Positions 62,201-64,000 of a stretch of 64,000 nucleotides of DNA are shown here, piece after piece. The position numbers and the translations under genes were made by a program. Positions within the stretch are counted from its first letter, which is position 1; every line of letters starts with the position of its first letter. This DNA comes from Streblospio benedicti (taxonomy: Eukaryota; Annelida; Polychaeta; Spionida; Spionidae). The DNA is taken from assembly GCA_019095985.1 (NCBI GenBank), contig CM032669.1, positions 28,417,349 to 28,481,348 on the forward strand, given 5' to 3'. Below the pieces are notes generated by a model, which was given only the letters and a program-made list of their open reading frames with translations, did not search any database and had not been told where the DNA came from.

Positions 62201-63860
62201 TTCTTATCAGCATGTTGTAAAGCAGATGGAAGCCTGTTTGCGTGACATCAAAGAGCGGATGAATGAGAATCATCTCATGCTTAAGGATAACAAGACAAAA
62301 TGTCTCATAGTAGGAAAAGCAGCATTGGTCAAACAGATCCATGAGCCTCACTCCATAGCCATTGTGGCGTCAAAATCACCTAAAAATATTGATGCTACAT
62401 TTGACACTGAACTGACTCTTGATGAGCATATCAGCCACATCTGTCAAGCCTGCTACGCTCAACTGCGAGCCATATCACGACTCAGGCCAAATCTCACTGA
62501 AGATGCTTCTGCAGCTCTCATGGACTCATTTGTGACCTCCAGATTGGATGAATAGTTAGTTGTATGGCACAAGTTTCAGCTTGTTTTGAACACCTGAGCC
62601 AGGATTGTGACCTGAAGCCACGAGGAGATAAAAACCGATTTAAAAAAGAAAAGAAAAAAGCAGTGGCTACCAATCAGATACAGGATAGAGTACAAGCTAT
62701 GCTTGATGGCATTCAAATGTCTAAATGGCATTGCTCTAAGATACCTCTCAGACTTGAGCCTTACACACCAGCACGCAGATTGTGTTAATCATCAATGAAC
62801 TTACTCAATAGAAAGAGTGGATATTATGGAGATTCGTATGGAGCGAGATTTGCTGTTGTTGCACCTCAGCTTTGGAACAAGCTTCCCGATAACTTCAGAT
62901 CTTAAGGTGATATCGACGATTTTAGAAAACAGTTGAAAACTCATTTGTTTACTGTGGGGTTCTTTCAAATTTGCCTTTTGAATAGCTATAAATTACTACT
63001 CATAACTTCAACCACAGTAGACTGGATTGTTCACTTATATAATGCAATATACATGTAGTTATCTTAATTTGAGTTAATACTTAATATTGACGCTGTAACA
63101 CTTATTACTTACATATGTAACTTTTCACGTTTAAACGTGTTTAGCTTGTTAAAACAGACACTAATTGAATTTGATTGTTACCAACTACAATTTTTCTATA
63201 AATAAATCGCTAATTAATATAGTTTCAGAATAGTTTATTAATTGTTAATTGAGTATAAAGCTTTAGCACCATATGAATTTTATTCTGTGAATGTGGTTCT
63301 ATAAAAATAAATTACTATAATCATTATGTATTTAGCATTGCATTGGATGCTTGACTTACTTGACATTGTTTATGGGTCCACCATTGTCCACTTTGTCAGG
63401 CACCAAATTATGAACATCGGGAATAGCAGAGTGCTGCAACAGCAGAAGAAAAAGGTGCTACTTACATATCAAAACAAGATTCCAGCACTTAATACTGCGT
63501 TTGCCATGATTGTTTTACAACTATCAAAATAGAAATGTAGTTTCATAGCTGGCAAGGCAAAATGGTATTATATAGAACATTCCAATAATTTTACATCAAA
63601 TTTTCACTAGCACAGTAGGAGACACAGCCTTTCAACTTTTACACGTTTCAACCCAATAGGATGCAGTTCCTTATGTCAAGATCTATATTTTTCCTTCTAA
63701 GCTAACTTCATTACAAAATACAAAATAATTAGAAGTCATAAATCAATAAATCTTACATATAAGTTGTGAACTGGATTTGCTCTTCTTGCTAAATGGAATG
63801 CCACATGTGAAACTTGGAATATGTCTGGTCTTTTTATCCGGTCGACTTGCAACATGTATT
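35829..63860 (-). CDS. AAK1/BMP2K: AAK1/BMP2K-type Numb-associated kinase, C-terminal part, 14 exons
   Basis: Fourteen exons join in phase to about 1336 residues, running off the right edge. The first holds YMLQVDRIKRPDIFQVSHVA, the C-lobe end of a NAK-family Ser/Thr kinase (human AAK1 has YMLEPDPDKRPDIYQVS). The tail keeps family landmarks in order: APRERPK...PRKRP, Gln-rich stretches, YPDPFREQ, PPSSRRPIHAHRRNVSD (AAK1: [18 protein letters not shown]), NPFSEDDNFTLDDDELFEQE (BMP2K: NPFGEDNFSKLTEEELLDRE), DPFGAAPF, then DVFIKAPF and DVFARAPF (BMP2K: DVFTKAPF). Known members phosphorylate the mu2 subunit of the AP-2 clathrin adaptor and bind adaptors through DPF/NPF motifs, so a role in clathrin-mediated endocytosis is expected. 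One gene of this type is usual outside vertebrates. It could equally be named Nak or sel-5. The catalytic core and start codon lie outside the window. Confidence 0.93.
36444..36500 (-). repeat. Pure (CAG)19 coding triplet repeat
   Basis: Nineteen uninterrupted CTG units on the + strand (CAG in the sense of the kinase gene) encode 19 glutamines, followed by His and three more Gln. No synonymous CAA interrupts the run, unlike the other Gln-rich exons of this gene, so it is likely length-variable between individuals. Confidence 0.95.
38216..39269. other. Last intron of the kinase gene
   Basis: AT-rich. Short related words TATGACGTTCCTGGC and TATGACCTTCCTGGT recur near 38730-38830. No mobile element was identified. 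Confidence 0.4.
39270..39329 (-). CDS. AAK1/BMP2K: Kinase gene exon: 60-bp microexon-like
   Basis: The acceptor is TTGTGCTGTTTTAG and the donor CTGCAG|GTAGGT. It is 60 bp, so removing it keeps the frame. With split codons it encodes DEFPRERAASSDNILCGEAA. It is GC-rich in an AT-rich intron and has good splice sites on both sides. Confidence 0.8.
40500..40725. repeat. Dispersed repeat, copies at 40.5 and 56.6 kb
   Basis: Shared in order with 56610-56830: GAGACTAGTATTAAA, ACTCGTCCTCCA or a related form, GTGTTTATGT, GGATGAGTAA, TAACGTTTTTGCCA, GTAAAC and CTGGGGCAC. Both copies have the same orientation and are diverged. Confidence 0.5.
41040..41150. repeat. Dispersed repeat, three copies in kinase introns
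   Basis: GGTGAATAAATAGCCAAATA here, AATAAATAGTCAAATAAAAA at 43625-43735, and a shorter GTATTATGAAACTACAGGAT at 60295-60360 are the same family in the same orientation. They share ATTTTCATTTGTTCTTTGTA-like ends. It is unclassified. Confidence 0.5.
42501..42659. mobile_element. Mariner-type MITE (TACAGTAGA...TCTACTGTA)
   Basis: The ends TACAGTAGAAACTCG and GGGTCTACTGTA are inverted and start with TA. Inner CTCGAAACTG/AATTCGAGATA and AAATTCAAGATA words form partial arms. It is non-coding. Confidence 0.65.
42996..43176. mobile_element. Mariner-type MITE
   Basis: The ends ACAGTAGGACCCATTTATC and AACGGGTCCAACTGTA are inverted. GATAACTCAAATTTATGG and GATAACTCAAAATTTTGG lie inside. It belongs to the same loose family as 26407 and 42501. 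Confidence 0.6.
43277..43465 (-). CDS. AAK1/BMP2K: Kinase gene exon: Ser-rich segment
   Basis: The acceptor is CATGCATGCTTCAG and the donor CAGAG|GTATGA. The 63-codon exon has an Ala/Pro stretch, eight consecutive serines after NHENK, and KRSSSDTSHASLAAL. It is low-complexity with probable phosphorylation sites. No specific motif was recognised. Confidence 0.85.
43466..45558. other. Kinase gene intron
   Basis: AT-rich. It holds the second copy of the 41.0-kb repeat at 43625-43735. No other structured element was recognised. Confidence 0.4.
45559..45663 (-). CDS. AAK1/BMP2K: Kinase gene exon: DPFGAAPF motif
   Basis: The acceptor is GAATTGCTTTGTAG and the donor CCCA|GTATGT. It encodes NKGVKSRESLVMSNPDLSSD, then DPFGAAPFNPP. 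DPFGAAPF also occurs in BMP2K. Both split codons fit their neighbours. Confidence 0.88.
45971..46076. mobile_element. 106-bp inverted-repeat element
   Basis: TATGACCATCCAAACGCCC on the left faces GGGCATTTGGATGGTCGTAT on the right. A small AAATGCCCTGGGCATTT palindrome lies in the right arm. TA on each side suggests a mariner-type target. Confidence 0.55.
47085..47783. repeat. Recent 350-bp tandem duplication
   Basis: Units 47085-47434 and 47435-47783 are nearly identical. I count three differences: one C/T, one A/C and one base in a T-run. Both begin AAGCTTACCTTTAAAGCTTA and end TGTATTTATCTT. The block lies inside a kinase-gene intron with no exon in it. An assembly artefact must also be considered. 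Confidence 0.93.
47790..48080 (-). repeat. Unclassified dispersed repeat, inverted copy of 57.5 kb
   Basis: On the - strand it reads ATGTAAATTAGTCGCATACA, TATAGTAAAATTATATCAAT, TGCCACACAATTTGCATC, GGCTTTAGTTTGACATAC and GAAAAGTTGGTCGCTAGAGA. The same string of blocks, about 80% similar, occurs on the + strand at 57483-57700. Confidence 0.7.
48707..48947. mobile_element. 241-bp near-perfect palindromic element
   Basis: Arms of about 105 bases (48707-48811 and 48843-48947) match with about 4 differences around a 31-base centre. The ends are GGTGTGTTCGTGTG and its inverse. ATTAT stands directly on each side (48702-48706, 48948-48952), which looks like a 5-bp target duplication; the surrounding ATT repeats weaken this. 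Confidence 0.75.
49445..49620 (-). CDS. AAK1/BMP2K: Kinase gene exon: NPFSEDDNF acidic motif
   Basis: The acceptor is TTTGGCTGTTCAG and the donor GAGA|GTATGT. It encodes NPFSEDDNFTLDDDELFEQE followed by ISKMRRRSSDTE. This matches WNPFGEDNFSKLTEEELLDRE of BMP2K and WNPFDDDNFSKLTAEELL of AAK1, and is the clearest single family marker in the tail. Confidence 0.93.
49711..49860 (+). mobile_element. tRNA-derived SINE, copy 2
   Basis: It contains GGATGGCTTGTGAGTCAGTC (A-box region) and GGTTTGAATCCCACCAG, with the B box at about 49780-49790 in the same spacing as the copy at 9268. The body, with AGGTCTAATGCC, is shorter and more diverged. It lies in a kinase-gene intron. Confidence 0.7.
50321..50463. 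mobile_element. Mariner-type MITE
   Basis: The ends TACAGTATAAACCCTTTATC and AACAAGGTTCTACAGTA are inverted and flanked by TA. GAGATAGCGAATGCT and GAGATTAGCAATATTGAG lie inside, as in the 42501 copy. A further diverged piece lies at 50620-50760. Confidence 0.6.
50793..50906 (-). CDS. AAK1/BMP2K: Kinase gene exon: Gly-rich linker
   Basis: The acceptor is TTGTGTTTCAG and the donor CCAGG|GTGAGT. The split codons fit both neighbours. It encodes HSAFSIYKHERLGGGGDGGS and SGPITPTVSPP. AAK1 has HSAVFGVP after the same HRR..SD motif. Confidence 0.85.
50907..52973. other. Kinase gene intron
   Basis: AT-rich. Its one notable object is a perfect hairpin at 51381-51417: 18-bp arms TTGAGGAATTTGGGACTT around a single base. 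No gene or known element was identified. Confidence 0.5.
52974..53086 (-). CDS. AAK1/BMP2K: Kinase gene exon: conserved PPSS...HRRNVSD motif
   Basis: The acceptor is ATTGTGTCTACAG and the donor GCCAG|GTAAGA; phase 0 in, 2 bases out. It encodes PATEKLISVSPPSSRRPIHA, then HRRNVSDTTALKLPNP. Human AAK1 has [20 protein letters not shown] at the same place. HRRNVS is a basophilic-kinase-type site, conserved in form. Confidence 0.9.
53529..53806. repeat. Two adjacent fold-back sequences
   Basis: A perfect 13-bp hairpin, TATCACCCCTCTT, lies at 53546-53573 inside imperfect ATAACCA/TGGTTAT ends. Next to it, 53670-53806 has arms TGAATTATTTATCAGG and CCTGATAAAATAATTCA around GCTCGCCCTTCGGGCTCGC, with AAAACCAGG/CCCGGTTTT outermost. 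Both look like small fold-back elements. Confidence 0.6.
54468..54659 (-). CDS. AAK1/BMP2K: Kinase gene exon: YPDPFREQ segment
   Basis: The acceptor is TGTTTATAG and the donor AAAGAT|GTAAGT, phase 0 both ends, 64 codons. It encodes HQQAPLSSQQ, then ETFFPSSQYPDPFREQ and FKKPFPTSKD. The DPF tripeptide is an AP-2 alpha-appendage binding motif. Another frame is also open here, but only this frame joins its neighbours and carries DPF. Confidence 0.88.
54766..56002. mobile_element. piggyBac-like non-autonomous element
   Basis: TTAA stands on both sides (54762-54765, 56003-56006). The ends CCCTCTCGAAGCC and, inverted, CCCCTTGGACACC are loosely alike, as in piggyBac-type elements. The right end has repeated GTCGACTTTAGTCGAC and GTCGACTTTTGTCGAC. 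No transposase is present. The ends are short, so this is tentative. Confidence 0.45.
56328..56477 (-). CDS. AAK1/BMP2K: Kinase gene exon: LAQQQ/FAQQQ repeat
   Basis: The acceptor is GAACATTTTCAG and the donor CAACAG|GTAATA, phase 0 both ends, 50 codons. The middle is a 15-bp tandem repeat encoding LAQQQ twice and FAQQQ three times, preceded by LLAQQH and LTQQQ units. Like its neighbours it is a symmetrical exon. It is probably a disordered or coiled Gln-rich segment. Confidence 0.85.
56859..56957 (-). CDS. AAK1/BMP2K: Kinase gene exon: Gln-rich, 33 codons
   Basis: The acceptor is TTTCTGTTGCAG and the donor CTGCAG|GTTAGG, phase 0 both ends. It encodes HQLQQQRQLQQQQLQNQQVQ, then a Tyr/Gln stretch. 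Both vertebrate AAK1 and BMP2K carry a Gln-rich region here. Because the exon is symmetrical, it could be skipped without breaking the frame. Confidence 0.8.
57483..57780 (+). repeat. Unclassified dispersed repeat, + copy
   Basis: ATGTAAATTAGTCGCAAAAA, AAATTATATCAATATCCTGA, GCCACACAATTTACATCTG, TTAGTTTGACATAC and ATGAAAAGTTGGTTGATAGA match the inverted copy at 47790-48080 in the same order and spacing. Its right part ends just before the hAT-like element at 57809. Confidence 0.7.
57809..58954. mobile_element. hAT-like non-autonomous element with 8-bp target duplication
   Basis: ACGCCATG flanks it directly at 57801-57808 and 58955-58962. The inverted ends are CAGAGTTGCCAA and TTGGCAACTCT. The 1146-bp interior is non-coding and full of AATTTCTGAATTTCG and AATTTCGGAAT words. 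The 8-bp duplication and CAG start fit hAT. Similar TTTCGGAATAGTTGACAGGT at 59760-59780 looks like the right end of a relative. Confidence 0.8.
58963..60151. other. Kinase gene intron, right part
   Basis: It holds a relic related to the hAT-like element at about 59660-59790 (repeated AATTTCGGAA). No matching left end was found. The rest is AT-rich and unremarkable. Confidence 0.45.
60152..60237 (-). CDS. AAK1/BMP2K: Kinase gene exon: Ala/Pro/Gln-rich
   Basis: The acceptor is GTTTTGCTTGTAG and the donor ACACAG|GTAATG; 2 bases in, phase 0 out. It encodes APAAAAPQPPVTTNAAAYQI and then QPPQKPTQ, a low-complexity adaptor-tail segment. Support is from phase and composition. Confidence 0.82.
60814..60977 (-). 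CDS. AAK1/BMP2K: Kinase gene exon: APRERPK / PRKRP linker
   Basis: The acceptor is ATCTTTCGGTAG and the donor CCGG|GTAAGG. It encodes TSVAPRERPKSQ and PTSIVPRKRPTGG. The human AAK1 counterpart has TSIAPRQRPK and LTPRKR in the same order, which is strong family evidence. Confidence 0.88.
61180..62960 (+). mobile_element. Broken LINE (CR1/L2-type), degenerate
   Basis: It lies in the kinase-gene intron 60978-63359, antisense to the gene. Recognisable pieces in order are DPIPTSLSKHHIE with LSLFSGIFPSTLKKA (61507-61630), LLDLSAAFDTIEYEILLSRL (61890), NSEERPLHVGLLQG, HMYADDTQFYIHF with the YADD catalytic box (62155), DNKTKCLIVGK, LTLDEHISHICQACYAQLRA, DASAALMDSFVTSRLD, and a terminal QLWNKLPDN..RKQLKTHLF (62870-62950). 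Many stops and frame shifts make it older than the LINE at 12-15 kb. The endonuclease is missing. Confidence 0.82.
62226..62555 (+). pseudogene. LINE reverse-transcriptase fragment after YADD
   Basis: A 109-codon open piece, MEACLRDIKERMNENHLMLK to FVTSRLDE, forms the thumb and connection region of the LINE RT. The usual continuation (DYCNSLLYGLP) is lost by a stop immediately after the open piece. Confidence 0.8.
63360..63433 (-). CDS. AAK1/BMP2K: Kinase gene exon: linker after kinase domain
   Basis: The acceptor is CTTCTGCTGTTGCAG and the donor TCAA|GTAAGT. Phase 0 in, 2 bases out. It encodes HSAIPDVHNLVPDKVDNGG and PINNV. The corresponding human AAK1 linker contains NSPIPAKLPEPVK, which gives a loose match. 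Confidence 0.78.
63757..63860 (-). CDS. AAK1/BMP2K: Kinase gene exon: end of kinase C-lobe
   Basis: The acceptor TTTTATAG precedes the exon at 63860; the donor is TTATAT|GTAAGA at 63757/63756. It is entered with 2 bases and left in phase 0. It encodes YMLQVDRIKRPDIFQVS, holding the conserved subdomain XI arginine (KRPDI), followed by VAFHLARRANPVHN. This is the most 5' exon in the window. Confidence 0.9.
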
Positions 63861-64000
63861 CTATAAAACAATTTATCAAAAGATGATATTATTTATGTCA
63901 GGTGTGAATCATAGGTTCGCATTAGAAACTACAATCAATAATCAGAGATCTAAAATAATCAACATATTCAATGACATAGATTATAGTTCATGTATGAGAC

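Overview
The window is nuclear DNA of an invertebrate animal. AT-rich introns with GT-AG boundaries separate short GC-rich exons, and the non-coding DNA is crowded with LINEs, a tRNA-derived SINE, Helitrons and many small inverted-repeat DNA transposons. Nothing in it fixes the phylum. A marine bilaterian (lophotrochozoan, priapulid, hemichordate or lancelet) would fit, but that is an inference from repeat style only.

Two host genes were assembled exon by exon, and the reading phase agrees at every junction. Gene A (+ strand, about 5.6-27.6 kb) has eight coding exons for a four-pass membrane protein of the claudin/PMP22 superfamily, about 336 residues. It has a long glycosylatable first extracellular loop and a basic cytoplasmic tail. 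Gene B (- strand, 63.9 down to 35.8 kb, its 5' part beyond the right edge) is the single AAK1/BMP2K-type Numb-associated kinase. Here we see the last piece of the kinase domain and the whole long Gln/Pro-rich, DPF/NPF-bearing clathrin-adaptor tail: 14 exons and about 1336 residues, the last exon being 2.4 kb. The genes are convergent, with 8.2 kb between their stop codons.

Layout: 1-5.5 kb is upstream DNA with degenerate repeats. Gene A intron 2 (6.4-16.3 kb) holds a tRNA-SINE, two Helitron copies (one with a tandemly repeated interior), a broken jockey/CR1-type LINE and a small-MITE cluster. Introns 3-7 hold a PIF/Harbinger-like element, a nested palindromic element, and mariner-type and G-rich MITEs. 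The 27.6-35.8 kb intergenic region has a MITE with 36-bp inverted ends and a large CATA/GTTA microsatellite. Gene B introns hold a recent 350-bp tandem duplication, a 241-bp near-perfect palindrome, a piggyBac-like and a hAT-like non-autonomous element (the latter with a visible 8-bp target duplication), another SINE and a second broken LINE.

I saw no LTR retroelement, Polinton, CRISPR array, rRNA or functional tRNA gene. I found no unmistakably new multi-gene system. The most novel material is the set of unclassified inverted-repeat families and the structure of the two host genes.
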